Source: an uncultured Candidatus Entotheonella sp.
Lineage (GTDB): Bacteria > Tectomicrobia > Entotheonellia > Entotheonellales > Entotheonellaceae
NCBI GenBank assembly: GCA_951828535.1
Contig: OX639990.1
Span: forward strand, 2,591,300 to 2,655,299
Reading direction: 5' to 3'
DNA length: 64,000 bases
How positions within the stretch are numbered: position 1 is the first letter of the stretch; every line of letters begins with the position of its first letter. The position numbers were made by a program, and so were the translations under genes. Shown here one piece after another: positions 9,155 through 17,655 of the stretch. A model generated the notes under the pieces. That model ran no database searches, had not been told where the DNA came from, and worked only from the letters and a program-made list of their open reading frames with translations.

Positions 9155-9450
9155 GTGTCGCCTCCTTGGTTTGTGGATGGGGCGATGCTGGGCAGCTCTG
9201 TCAGGTATTTGATTCGGGGCCGCGGAATGCGCCACTATCTCGTTACTCTTGCCTGGCCAGCTCGGCCAGCCACCTCAGCGTCACAGCGTCGGGACGAGCG
9301 GCTCAAGCTCTCCCACGGTCTTGATGGCGGTTTGACCGAAGCCCGTGGGCAAGAGTACCCGGAGGCGGCGTTGACCCGCGATCACATCGTCGAGACGAGA
9401 ATCCCATCGTCTTAGCCCCTCGGCATCAACGCCGTTGAGCTATAGATACC

Positions 9451-9785
9451 TGACTTTTCCCGACACCTGGCGGGCCGAGCAAAATGACGTTCCCGCGGCG
9501 GTCCAGGAAGCCGAGCTCGTGGAGGCTCTCGATCTGCTCGCGCTTGATGCTGGGCTGGAAGCTGAGGTCGAACTGCTCCAGGGTCTTGAGCCACGGCAGA
9601 CGCGCCTGCGCCAGGCGAACCTCCGCACCCTTCTGCTTGCGGCCCTGCCATTCGCAAGTAAGGGCCTCGGTCAGCAACTCGCGGTACCCCAGGTCCTTCT
9701 TCGCCGCCTGTTCCAGCAGAGTGTCGCACTGCGCTGCCAAGTGGTCGAACTTCAGGGCCTCGAAGAGGCTATCCAGCGCTGGCAT
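9451..9785 (-). pseudogene. istB: istB, N-terminal half (IS21 transposition ATPase)
   Basis: The ATG at 9785 overlaps the end of istA by 17 bp, the usual IS21 arrangement. The protein reads LFEALKFDHLAAQCDTLLEQ, the IstB N-terminal domain, then LTCEWQGRKQKGAEVRLAQA and the P-loop VILLGPPGVGKS. After the serine codon the homology stops at the IS110 junction. The next codons (QVSIAQRR, stop) belong to the inserted element. The rest of IstB is at 5860-6311. Confidence 0.92.
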
Positions 9786-10953
9786 GGGCCACCTCCTCGT
9801 AGGTATGCAGCGAGCGGGCTTCGACCGTCACCTCGGCCCACAGGCGAACGTGGTGATCGGCCACCGTCTGCCAGCCCGCCTCGGGTGGCACCAGGCGCTG
9901 CCGGGCGATGCAGTGCTCGCCCGCGTAGACCGCCAGGTCGCCTTCCAGGCTCACGTGGATCGTCACCATCTGGCCACAGTAGGTAGAAGGCACCGAGTAG
10001 CGGTTGCCGCGCACGTTGACGTAGGCATCCCAGCTCACCTGCCGGGTCTCGATGTAGCTGGTATCAAAGAGGTGGACAGGCAGCGGCATGAGCGCCGGCC
10101 GCTCGCGCTCGAAACGTACCGCCACGACCTCCTTGACGGTGCCGTGCAGGCGCCCGTCGGCCTCTTCAAGCAACCACGCCTCCAGCAGCTGGTTCAGATG
10201 CGCAAAGCTCTCAAAGTGCCGGTAGCGCTGGAAGAAGTGCTGCTTGGCGTAGCCCACGATTCGCTCCACCTTACCCTTCGTTCTCGGCCGGTAGGGACGG
10301 CAGGCCTTGGGCACGAAACCGTAGTGACGGGCCAGTTGCTTGAAGCGTTCGTTGAAGCGCACGGCGCCGGGCACGTGCGCGGTCACCGCGGCCTTGTGGT
10401 TGTCGACCCAGACCTGCCGGGTGACGCCACCAAACCAGGCGAAGGCGCGTGCCAGGCTCTCGTAGGTGTGCTCGGCGTCACAGCGCGGCGCCGCCATGAC
10501 GTGGAAGCGCCGCGAGTAGCCCAGGACACTGACGGCGATGTAGATCCTCTGGGCCTTGCCGCCGACGGCGGATGATGATCTCGCCCCAGTCATGCTGCAG
10601 CTGCCTGGCGGGCTCGGTCTCGAAACGTAGGGTGACACGGCTCGGTCGCAGCGCACGTCTGGGCTCGATGTAGGAACGCAGGACACGAAGCTTGCCATCG
10701 TATCCCAGGGCCTGGATCTCGCGGTAGATGACCACGGCGTTGAAGACGCCGGCCTGGAGCAGCTTGTCCACTGTCTCCATGTAGGGTTTGAGTTTGCTGT
10801 ACCTTTCGCGGCGGCGGCTTCTGGATGGCGGTCCGCCCCGCTTGAACGCGCGGCCGACCGTCTTGCGATGCACCCCGAGGCGTTCGGCACGCCCTGGTAG
10901 ACCCCTTGGTGGTGTAGTTCCTGTATCATCCAATAGGCCTCTTGAGTAAGCAT
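9769..10953 (-). pseudogene. istA: istA (IS21-family DDE transposase), two frameshifts
   Basis: The ATG at 10953 begins MLTQEAYWMIQELHHQGVYQ. The frame shifts at about 10900, where a second frame continues ERLGVHRKTVGRAFKRGGPP and NAVVIYREIQALGYDGKLRV up to HDWGEI (first catalytic Asp). At about 10565 it returns to the first frame with KAQRIYIAVSVLGYSRRFHV, VWVDNHKAAVTAHVPG (second Asp) and RPRTKGKVERIVGYAKQHF (Glu). The C-terminus is normal and overlaps istB. The protein would be complete but for two indels, so IstA is inactive. Confidence 0.9.
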
Positions 10954-11109
10954 GCCCCCTCCGGTTTCGTGTGGAAACCAAAGGGTTACATGAGTTACTT
11001 GAGGGGACACCTTAAAATGCCGCTTCTGGGACTTTTACCACTGCCGCTGACAAAGCCGGGCGACGCACGGTTCGCGTGCACGGTATTGGGTCCCGGCCAG
11101 CCACCCGTT

Positions 11110-12084
11110 CTACGAACAACCGTCGCCGGGGCAGCGGTGAACCTCGACTGTGACGTGCGCCAAATCCGCGTCGGAAAGCAGCTCCTTGTAGACGGACGGC
11201 TCTTCGGGCTCGTGCGAGACGACTGCGAGTTCGGCCGCAAACAGCCCCGGGCCAATCGACCACACGTGCAGGTCGACGACGCGCGTGTCACGGAATCTCT
11301 CGACCGACCGACGAACAGTATCCCGCACCGTGGCCGGTGCCTGCCAATCGAGGAGCGTGTGGCCGCTGTCGCGCAGGAGCCCCCAGGCCCAGCGCCCGAC
11401 GAGAAAGGCGCCGACGATTCCCATCGCCGGGTCCATCCAGACCGCCCCCAGGTACTTCCCGGCAAGCAGCGCCACGATCGCGAGCAGCGATGTCAGGGCA
11501 TCGGCGATGACATGGAGATAGGCGCCGCGAAGGTTGTGGTCGGCGTGCCCGTGATTGTGTCCGCGCCCGTGCCCGTGCGCCTCCGGGCTATCATGGTGAG
11601 CGTTGGCGTCGTGATCGGCTGCGTGGTGCCGAACATCGAGGATCAGCACGGACACGCCGTTCACGACGAGGCCGATGACGGCGACGGCGATCGCCGCGTC
11701 GAACTGAATCGGAACCGGCGTCATCAGGCGCGATACGCTCTCGACGACCATGTAGATCGCAAACCCGGCGAGCAGCAGCGCGCTCGTGTAGCCGCCGAGC
11801 GAGTTGACCTTGCCGGCGCCGAACGTGAAGCGGGAATCGCCGGCGTGGCGGCGGCAGTAGATGTAGGCGAAGACGGCCAGGCCGAGCGCGACCGTATGGG
11901 AGGCCATGTGAAGACCATCGGCGAGCAATGCCATCGAGCCGAACGCGATACCCGCCACGATCTCGACCACCATGGTCGCGGCCGTTAGCAGGGCGACGAT
12001 CAGGGTGCGCCGCTCCCCCGGTCGCCGCCGATACAGACCGAACGAGTGGCCGTGCTCCCAGGCTGCGAGATTCGTCTCGTGCAT
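11110..12084 (-). CDS. Cation diffusion facilitator, DmeF-like divalent metal exporter
   Basis: 324 residues with an AGGAG ahead of the ATG at 12084. Six membrane segments are arranged as in CDF proteins: TLIVALLTAATMVVEIVAGI; the LADGLHMASHTVALGLAVFA segment with the metal-site pattern D-x3-H after ALLADG; YTSALLLAGFAIYMVVESVS; and the second site HVIADALTSLLAIVALLAGK (H-x3-D). A histidine-rich cytoplasmic loop (HHAADHDANAHHDSPEAHGH and HNHGHADHN, about residues 155-190) is characteristic of the Co/Ni-type DmeF subgroup. The family exchanges divalent metal for protons at the inner membrane. The gene sits between the two inverted copies of the 1482-bp IS and next to the dead IS21 end. No regulator is adjacent, and specificity is inferred from the family. 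Confidence 0.88.
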   Translation of the reverse strand: MHETNLAAWEHGHSFGLYRRRPGERRTLIVALLTAATMVVEIVAGIAFGSMALLADGLHMASHTVALGLAVFAYIYCRRHAGDSRFTFGAGKVNSLGGYTSALLLAGFAIYMVVESVSRLMTPVPIQFDAAIAVAVIGLVVNGVSVLILDVRHHAADHDANAHHDSPEAHGHGRGHNHGHADHNLRGAYLHVIADALTSLLAIVALLAGKYLGAVWMDPAMGIVGAFLVGRWAWGLLRDSGHTLLDWQAPATVRDTVRRSVERFRDTRVVDLHVWSIGPGLFAAELAVVSHEPEEPSVYKELLSDADLAHVTVEVHRCPGDGCS

Positions 12085-12143
12085 TGCTTTCTCCTACGTA
12101 GCTGCTCACTTTCGTGAGTCTGCCGGTTGCAGCAAAAACATGG

Positions 12144-12185
12144 ATTCCCGCTCCCCGCCTCCGCGGGGACAGGCTCCGCGGGAAT
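12144..12185. repeat. REP-like nested hairpin upstream of CDF exporter
   Basis: The outer arms ATTCCCGC (12144-12151) and GCGGGAAT (12178-12185) enclose inner arms CCCCGC (12153-12158) and GCGGGG (12163-12168). A diverged inverted half follows at 12213-12232 (GTCATCCGCGAAAGCG). This resembles the dispersed 'gattcccgc...gcgggaatgac' hairpins common in bacterial genomes. Within this window I see only this cluster. Confidence 0.55.
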
Positions 12186-12288
12186 GACGGATGAGCGCGT
12201 CCCGCGTATTGCCTGTCATCCGCGAAAGCGAGAAAATTATCAACAAATATTTGATTACACGTAACTGCTCACCCGGTGGTTCGGCTGG

Positions 12289-12430
12289 TTATTCGGTGTC
12301 CTGGCTGAGGCAATCGATGGCCTTTCCCTGCAGGCCGATGGTGATGGCGATCAGGGGGTTGTAGCCGAGTGCCGCCATGGTCTGGAGGTAGCTCGAGATT
12401 CGACAGTAGGCCTGTGGGAAGGATACGGTA
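12289..12430 (-). pseudogene. Gene remnant, possibly transposase C-terminus
   Basis: The minus-strand frame contains AYCRISSYLQTMAALGYNPL and IAITIGLQGKAIDCLSQ before a stop at 12289. The pattern (Y/F)CRI-SYL-T-K/A-G-NPL-A resembles the C-termini of IS66-type transposases, but the match is from memory and weak. The upstream boundary with the helicase remnant is unclear (about 12430-12460). Confidence 0.3.
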
Positions 12431-12460
12431 CGGAAGCACCCGGAGACCTTCGGCTTGACC

Positions 12461-13075
12461 TTACCAGGACCAGGACCTGCCCGCCGGTACCGCCAGTTCC
12501 TCGGCAATGCGCAGGCCGGTCAGGGTTTTTCCCGTCCCGCACGCCATGATCAGCTTGCCGCGGTCAGCCTCGGCCAAGCCGGCCCGCACGGCATCCAGCG
12601 CCTCGATCTGGTCCTGTCGCAGCGTTTTCGGCTCGGGGCGCACGATCTCGCCGGTCGCCGCGAACGCCGACCAGTCCACCTGACTCTCGCGCAGGCCGAT
12701 CCGCATGGTCGGGATCGTCTGGCCATGCAGCATCGTCTCGGCGTTGTCGCTCCAAGGCACGTCGGTGGTCTCGACGATCAGCCGTTCGGCGAACGCATGC
12801 TTCGCCGAGGCGGAGATGAAGCTGTCGATGTCTTCCTTGCTGATACGCCGATCGGCATCGGAAAACTTGCACTGGATCGCGGCGAGACCGCCGTCATGCA
12901 ATGTTCCGACGAGGTCGATCCCGGTGTCACTGCGGCCCAGCCCCCTTCGTCGGCACGCCTCGGTGACGTCGCCGAGTTCCCGGGCCAGTTCCAGAACACT
13001 CAAGCGATGGGCTGCCAGCTTGTCAGCCGCGTCCCGTTTCCGACTGATTGTGGCTTGTGTCCCTGCTTGGGGCAT
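12461..13075 (-). pseudogene. Chimeric ORF: transposase helix-turn-helix N-terminus joined to Mrr-type nuclease/helicase fragment
   Basis: Residues about 12-46 (DAADKLAAHRLSVLELAREL, GDVTEACRRRGLGRS) match the helix-turn-helix N-terminus common in IS481-like transposases. From about residue 47 (codon near 12937) the ORF switches to TGIDLVGTLHDGGLAAIQCK, the D...QxK nuclease motif of Mrr-like PD-(D/E)xK domains. It continues with ISKEDIDSFISASAKHAFAE, then RQDQIEALDAVRAGLAEADR and KLIMACGTGKTLTGLRIAEE, the Q-motif and Walker A of a superfamily 2 helicase. The frame ends just after Walker A; the shifted frame reads GGQVLVLV, the normal continuation. This is the start of a large restriction-type nuclease-helicase, truncated at both ends. 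The ORF is 204 codons and may be translated, but an active enzyme is unlikely. Confidence 0.75.
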
Positions 13076-13092
13076 GACATCCTCCTTTCAGT

Positions 13093-13121
13093 CTCTTATA
13101 GAACGAAAACTCTTATAGAAC
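13093..13121. repeat. 17-bp tandem repeat split by IS copy 2
   Basis: CTCTTATAGAACGAAAA occurs at 13093-13109 and begins again at 13110-13121, where IS copy 2 cuts it. The missing end (GAAAA) lies at 14608-14612 after the duplicated GAAC. Removing the IS and one GAAC restores two exact tandem copies just upstream of the chimeric ORF. Two copies are too few for a CRISPR; an operator or iteron role is possible. Confidence 0.6.
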
Positions 13122-14603
13122 GAGCCTCTTGCAAAATTCATGAGCAACTGCAGGCTCGGCTACGGAAGCACGAAGCGTCGCCTTGAGCCGCAATAGGCAT
13201 GAAGGCTTAAGGAACGTGCTGCAAGAGTTACCTCGGTGTCCAGTTGGAGCAGGTTCTACGACCTGTGGGCAAGGTTGTCCCCGGCCCTCCATGAGGGCGG
13301 TGTTGCAGTGATGTCGGGCGAACAAGCTCCATCAGAGCGGTGGCAGCAGGTGCATCAGCTGGCTGACCGCCAGCGCAAGGATGCCCAACATGAGGTGGCA
13401 TAGCACCTTCGCGTGCCCCCGTACCCGAACATGACGACCGCCGAACTCCTCCTTGAGCCGCGCATACACCCGCTCGACGGTCGTGCGTTCGTGGTAGCGC
13501 CGCTGTTCCGGAAAAACATAGCCAAGAGCGCGGCGTGCCGTTGCTTCGCGCTTGATCGCTTCGCCTCGCCCGCCCGATCCCCGGGGGTTGAAGTCGATGA
13601 TCGGCACGTGGCCGAGGTTTCGACTGTAGGCCCGTATCTCCTCAGCGTCGTAAGCTGCGTCCATCAGGTCGTAGAGGTTGTTAACCCGCCCAGCCGTCAG
13701 ACGTGCCAATGGGATGGCTGCTTGTGAGTCATGCAGCGACGCCGAGGTCAAAATACAACTCACCGGCACGCCGCCATCGGCGGCGTCGACGTGCAGCTTG
13801 TAGCCGACCCACTTTTCAAACGCGCCCTTGGCGTTTGTCCGCACTCCGACGTCGCACGGCTTTGGCAACTCGTCCAACATTTGCGGCAGCGTCATGGCTA
13901 ACTGACGTTGCAGGCGGGTGGGTTCCTTGGGCCGTTGTTCACCCTTTCGCGGGCGCCCTCGCTGGCGCTTCGTTCGGCGTGCGCCAGGCACCTTCGGCAG
14001 CGGCTTTTCACGGCCCGCGATTGCCGTGGCATCGCGCGAGATATGCCCGACCAAGTGGCCCTTCATCGTCCGCGTAACCAGCGCCTCGTGCAGACGGCTA
14101 ACCAGGGCGCTGTCGGCGAATTCGGCAAAGCCGCGTGAGAACGTGGCCTCGCTCGGAAGTCGGCAGGCGCTGCTGAAGCCGCACAGGCGCTGAAGTGTCT
14201 GGTCAACCCGCAGACGTTCGATGAGGGCCCGCGTCGTCGGGATGTCGAAGACCGCCTTGGCAATGAAGGCGCGCGCCAGTGCGGCGCGATCCTGCGGTGG
14301 CCGGCCTGGCAAGCTGGACATGGACGGCAAAAGGATTTCGAGGCGCACGAACTCGAGGACCGCAACAAAGAGTCCATAGCGCCCGCTCAGGGGGCCAAAC
14401 TCCATTTCGAGTCTGGGGAACAGTTCTTGTTGAAAGGCATACCAATAGTTCGATAGAGTCTCGCGCAGGGGCATGGCCGCTCTCCTCGTCATGAGGTCTG
14501 TGGAGGACACCATGATACTCAGGAGGGTCGGCCTGTCCCAGCCAAAGTCATCCTACTCCAATCTGCAATAAATCCAGTCGTTTCGTAATTCTGCAAGAGG
14601 CTC
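13122..14603 (-). mobile_element. DDE-transposase insertion sequence, copy 2, 1482 bp (inverted relative to copy 1)
   Basis: It has the same length and ends as copy 1 (7414-8895), in opposite orientation, with a GAAC target duplication at 13118-13121 and 14604-14607. It is inserted in a tandem repeat between the chimeric helicase ORF and a small membrane-anchored protein gene, 14 bp past that gene's stop. The different target duplications of the two copies (CCTT and GAAC) show two separate insertions rather than one composite event. Confidence 0.95.
13332..14474 (-). CDS. DDE transposase (DUF772 + DDE_Tnp_1 type), IS copy 2
   Basis: The protein sequence is identical to that of copy 1 over its whole length. 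The start is placed by analogy at the ATG at 14474, with GAGGAG upstream. It is intact and so a likely source or product of recent transposition. Confidence 0.93.
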   Translation of the reverse strand: MPLRETLSNYWYAFQQELFPRLEMEFGPLSGRYGLFVAVLEFVRLEILLPSMSSLPGRPPQDRAALARAFIAKAVFDIPTTRALIERLRVDQTLQRLCGFSSACRLPSEATFSRGFAEFADSALVSRLHEALVTRTMKGHLVGHISRDATAIAGREKPLPKVPGARRTKRQRGRPRKGEQRPKEPTRLQRQLAMTLPQMLDELPKPCDVGVRTNAKGAFEKWVGYKLHVDAADGGVPVSCILTSASLHDSQAAIPLARLTAGRVNNLYDLMDAAYDAEEIRAYSRNLGHVPIIDFNPRGSGGRGEAIKREATARRALGYVFPEQRRYHERTTVERVYARLKEEFGGRHVRVRGHAKVLCHLMLGILALAVSQLMHLLPPL

Positions 14604-14617
14604 GAACGAAAAGAAGA

Positions 14618-15037
14618 TTAAGAGGACACATTATCGTTCGATACCAGAAATGGTGAACTGACACTGCCAATCTTGCCTGCCACCTGCGTTACGAATATGT
14701 TGTTGTTCCACAATTTTTCAACGGCGGTGTCTACTAAACCGGAAGCAGTCATTAGATCTACATTCTTCATAATTCCAGTAATTCTGTCCTTCGTTTTTAT
14801 GGCATCTCTCATCGCTGCGTCGGTCACTGCGTTGGCTGCATTTCCGATTATGTTCATCACTTCCGTCTGCACCGGCTTCATGGCTTCGTTGTAAGATTTT
14901 TCCCTCCCCCAATCGTTAACAAACCATCCTAAGACGGCTGCAACAAATAAACCGACAGTACCCGTGGGCACAAATATCGTCGCCAAGTATTTGCGGATCT
15001 GATGTTTCGCTTCCTGCGACAATCTGGCCTCGGCCAT
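14618..15037 (-). CDS. Small membrane-anchored protein of unknown function
   Basis: 139 residues with a strong ribosome site (AAAGGAGG, about nine bases before the ATG at 15037). A short basic N-terminus is followed by one membrane helix (YLATIFVPTGTVGLFVAAVL). The rest is soluble, charged and helix-prone (KPVQTEVMNIIGNAANAVTD, MRDAIKTKDRITGIMKNVDL). I do not recognise a family. Base composition looks lower in GC than the neighbours, and it stands alone next to IS copy 2, which suggests acquired DNA. Confidence 0.65.
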   Translation of the reverse strand: MAEARLSQEAKHQIRKYLATIFVPTGTVGLFVAAVLGWFVNDWGREKSYNEAMKPVQTEVMNIIGNAANAVTDAAMRDAIKTKDRITGIMKNVDLMTASGLVDTAVEKLWNNNIFVTQVAGKIGSVSSPFLVSNDNVSS

Positions 15038-15233
15038 CGCCTGTTCCTCCTTTCAGAACCACAGAAGGAAATTTCGAAACCGCTTTTCTTAGAACCGATT
15101 CCAGCGATCGATTGACATTTCGAGCGTCCCCGTTACGAAAGGAACATGAGATAATACAGATTGCAAGGGATTTTCTACCCGCTTCGCCCGTGGAATTGGG
15201 AATGGTGCAAGGGCCAGGAGAGCCAACCCCATT

Positions 15234-15833
15234 CTATCCCCACCTCGCGTAGTCGTGACGTTGCAGGTAGCGGATGAGTGCCATGTGGGTGGCCAAGCGG
15301 GTCATTTCGGGGCGGTCGATGCGGCCGGCGGCGAGGACGCCGACAATGCCGCCCTGCTGCTCGATGTCAGGGCTGGAGGTGATGTATTGGCGGGCGGCTT
15401 GGAAGGGTTGCCGGTGCAGGAAGATGTCTCGCACCAAGCGGCGGGGATATTCAAAACCGGGCGAGATGCCGAAGTAGTCGCAACTGCCATCGAATAGGCA
15501 GCAGACGTCAAAATTATACAGCGTGAAGGCGGTGGGGGTTACTTCGATAAAGCCGCTTTCGACGCCGATGCCAAGCGCGATGTGTCCGGCCGCTGTGTCT
15601 TCCGTTCCGAGGTGCTCAAACGCGGCGCGGGCGCGGTTTTGCGCACCCTGTAGGGTGGCGGGGAAGCCCCAGGGTTCTTCGTTGACCCCGGTTTCGACTT
15701 GGCAGGTCCAGGTTTCCGGGGATTCCAGGTCGGGACCTTGAACCGCCGACCGCAGCCCGTCGAAGGCGGCCCGGACGCCCTGGACCTTGGCGCCGTTTTG
15801 CGAGCCCAGCATGACGTGATGAATCGTTTCCAT
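15234..15833 (-). CDS. Inosine/xanthosine triphosphatase-like protein (YjjX/DUF84 family)
   Basis: 199 residues from the ATG at 15833, one base after the dapL stop, so the two are translationally linked; an upstream in-frame start inside dapL is unlikely. The N-terminus HHVMLGSQNGAKVQGVRAAF has the S-x-N-x2-K nucleotide-binding pattern of the YjjX/ITPase fold. QVETGVNEEPWGFPATLQGA (V-x-S/T-G-V-x2-x-P) and ALGIGVESGF (G-E-x-G-x2) follow as expected for the family. Members hydrolyse non-canonical purine nucleoside triphosphates. YCCLFDGSCDY-type surface residues are less usual. Confidence 0.82.
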   Translation of the reverse strand: METIHHVMLGSQNGAKVQGVRAAFDGLRSAVQGPDLESPETWTCQVETGVNEEPWGFPATLQGAQNRARAAFEHLGTEDTAAGHIALGIGVESGFIEVTPTAFTLYNFDVCCLFDGSCDYFGISPGFEYPRRLVRDIFLHRQPFQAARQYITSSPDIEQQGGIVGVLAAGRIDRPEMTRLATHMALIRYLQRHDYARWG

Positions 15834-15834
15834 G

Positions 15835-17067
15835 CTAGAACTCGAACGGTACGTCTGCCAAGCGCGCGCCGATGTCGCGCACAATGTCCTTTTCTTCCTG
15901 CGGCGAGGCCGCCTGGAAGGTCACCGAGAATCGCACGTACGGTCCAGCTTCGTCCCACGGCACGGCGCAGATCAGCTTCTCGCGGATGAGAAACTGCGAG
16001 AAATCCTCCCCCGTTTCGAACCGCTGGCCACCCGCGATGCCCTGAGGCGCCCGTACGTATAGGAAGAACGAGGCCGCCGGTTTTTTCGCCTCGAAGCCCA
16101 AGGTGCTGAGGGCCTCCGCCAGCATTGCCAGGCGGCGGTTGTACTTTTCGGCGATCTCCTCGGTGATTTCGGGATGCTGCAGGGCGTACATGGACGCCTT
16201 CTGGATGGCCTTGAACTGGCCGGAGTCGAAGTTGTCCTTGGTATCGGCGAAGGCGCGCACCGCCAATTCGTTGCCACAAATCCAGGCCAGACGCCATCCG
16301 GTCATGTTGAAGGCTTTGGACATGCTGTGGATTTCCACCCCGACCTCTTTCGCGCCCGGGATGGAGAGAAAACTCAACGGCTTGCCCTCGAACACCAGGG
16401 CGGCGTAGGCGGCATCCTGCACCACCAGCAGCATGTGTTGTTTGGCGAATGCCACGACTTCTTCAAAGAATTCGGGTGTCGCCACGGCACCCGTCGGGTT
16501 GTTCGGGTAGTTGAACAGGAGGATTTTAGCCCGCTTCAGCTGCTCGTCGGTGAGGCTGTTGAGGTCGGGCAGATAGTGGTTTTCCTCCAGTAGCGGCAGG
16601 TTGTAGACGTCGCCTCCGTACCAGCGGCAGTGGGTACCGAGAACCGGGTAGCCCGGCACCGTCGTGATGACGGCGTCGCCCGGATTGATGAAGCAGGTTG
16701 GCAGGAAAGCCAGGGCGTTCTTGGCGCCCACAGCGTGGGTGATCTCGGTGGCTGGATCGAGCTCCACCCCGTAGACGCGCGCCATGTACTGCGCGACGGC
16801 TTCCTTGAACTCCGGCAGGCCGTTGTCGGAATAGCCGCGGTTTTCGGGCATCGCCGCCTGCTCACTCAGGGCGTTCACGACGCCCGGATAGGCCATGCCG
16901 TCCGGCTCGCCAACGCCCATGTCGATCAACGCCAGGTCGGGACGCGCCGCGACGGCGGCATCGCGGGCGCGGCGGATCTTTTCGAACTTGTACACCGCCG
17001 TGTCTTTGCCGTAATTCCTGCCGCCGATGCGCTCGGCGAACAACTCCTGTAGGTAGCTTTCCTGCAT
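15835..17067 (-). CDS. dapL: LL-diaminopimelate aminotransferase
   Basis: 410 residues, the usual length for DapL. The start MQESYLQELFAERIGGRNYG is typical. Landmarks are IDMGVGEPDGMAYPGVVNAL, GYSDNGLPEFKEAVAQYM, PGYPVLGTHCRWYGGDVYNL, FNYPNNPTGAV, and the PLP-lysine motif HSMSKAFNMTGWRLAWICGN. DapL makes LL-diaminopimelate directly from tetrahydrodipicolinate in lysine and peptidoglycan synthesis, bypassing DapD/C/E. It heads a two-gene unit with the NTPase gene. The pathway occurs in several diderm lineages but not in most Proteobacteria, which helps place the organism. Confidence 0.93.
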   Translation of the reverse strand: MQESYLQELFAERIGGRNYGKDTAVYKFEKIRRARDAAVAARPDLALIDMGVGEPDGMAYPGVVNALSEQAAMPENRGYSDNGLPEFKEAVAQYMARVYGVELDPATEITHAVGAKNALAFLPTCFINPGDAVITTVPGYPVLGTHCRWYGGDVYNLPLLEENHYLPDLNSLTDEQLKRAKILLFNYPNNPTGAVATPEFFEEVVAFAKQHMLLVVQDAAYAALVFEGKPLSFLSIPGAKEVGVEIHSMSKAFNMTGWRLAWICGNELAVRAFADTKDNFDSGQFKAIQKASMYALQHPEITEEIAEKYNRRLAMLAEALSTLGFEAKKPAASFFLYVRAPQGIAGGQRFETGEDFSQFLIREKLICAVPWDEAGPYVRFSVTFQAASPQEEKDIVRDIGARLADVPFEF

Positions 17068-17234
17068 GCTATGTCTCCGCGGGCAAAGGCAGATGGCTCT
17101 TTTGCCGTATGGAACGTTGATTTATGATGGCTTGTGGCGTGCCTCGGACGTTCGAGGCGTTGGCAAGTCAACCTCGTAACCCCGTGGACAGTACCCAAAA
17201 ACGGTCGGTCATCTTAGCATGAGAAAGTGAAGCA

Positions 17235-17645
17235 ATGAAAGCGACGCGCATCGATCACGTAGCGGTGGTGGTGAAGGATTTGGAGGCCGCCGCAGCGACC
17301 TATCAGCACCATTTCGAACTTGAAAAAGCGGGTGGCGGGGAGGTGCCGTCGCTCGGCATCCACAATGCCTTTTTGCAGATCGGCGGCGCCCGCATCGAGT
17401 TGATGACGCCGATTTCGGTGACAGGCCCGGTGGCGGAATTTCTCGAGCAGCGCGGCGAGGGGATGTATCTCTTGTCGCTGGAAGTCGAGGGCTTGGACGA
17501 GGCCGTGGCGCGTCTACAAGACAGGGGTGCGCGGGTCAGGGTTGCCGAGGGCTCGACGGGACAACGCCTGGCCTTCGTCAGTCCGAAATCGACGCACGGG
17601 GTGCTGTTGCAACTGTTCGAACGGGACGGCGCACCGAACGCCTGA
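17235..17645 (+). CDS. VOC-family protein, methylmalonyl-CoA epimerase-like
   Basis: 136 residues. The first VOC beta-alpha-beta unit reads RIDHVAVVVKDLEAAAATYQ with the metal-binding His of IDHVA. IGGARIELMTPI supplies the Glu, and the second unit starts MYLLSLEVEGLDEAVARLQD where epimerases usually have a His-containing 'HHIAF'-type strand; here it is YLLSLEV. The closing STHGVLLQLFE segment carries a His and Glu. The layout fits methylmalonyl-CoA epimerases (131-140 residues), but the missing second-unit His means another VOC reaction is possible. It is convergent with kdsD, 10 bp apart. Confidence 0.72.
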   Translation: MKATRIDHVAVVVKDLEAAAATYQHHFELEKAGGGEVPSLGIHNAFLQIGGARIELMTPISVTGPVAEFLEQRGEGMYLLSLEVEGLDEAVARLQDRGARVRVAEGSTGQRLAFVSPKSTHGVLLQLFERDGAPNA

Positions 17646-17655
17646 GGGGCGGGGT

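Larger units (their letters stand above)
6312..9450 (-). mobile_element. IS110-family element inserted in istB and itself interrupted by a DDE IS
   Basis: It lies exactly between the two istB halves. TGA occurs on both sides (6309-6311 and 9451-9453), while an uninterrupted istB needs it once, so it is either a 3-bp duplication or part of the element. Without the inner IS and its 4-bp duplication the element is about 1650 bp, in the usual range for IS110-type elements. It has no obvious terminal inverted repeats, as expected for the IS110 group. The transposase inside is broken by the inner insertion and by two in-frame stop codons. Confidence 0.82.

Noticed and set aside
13093-13121. A CRISPR-like repeat array
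   Set aside because: Only two adjacent 17-bp units without spacers. No cas genes and no CRISPR array were seen anywhere in the window.
7414-14603. A single composite transposon bounded by the two DDE IS copies
   Set aside because: Each copy has its own, different 4-bp target duplication, so they did not move together to this site. Future joint mobilisation remains possible.
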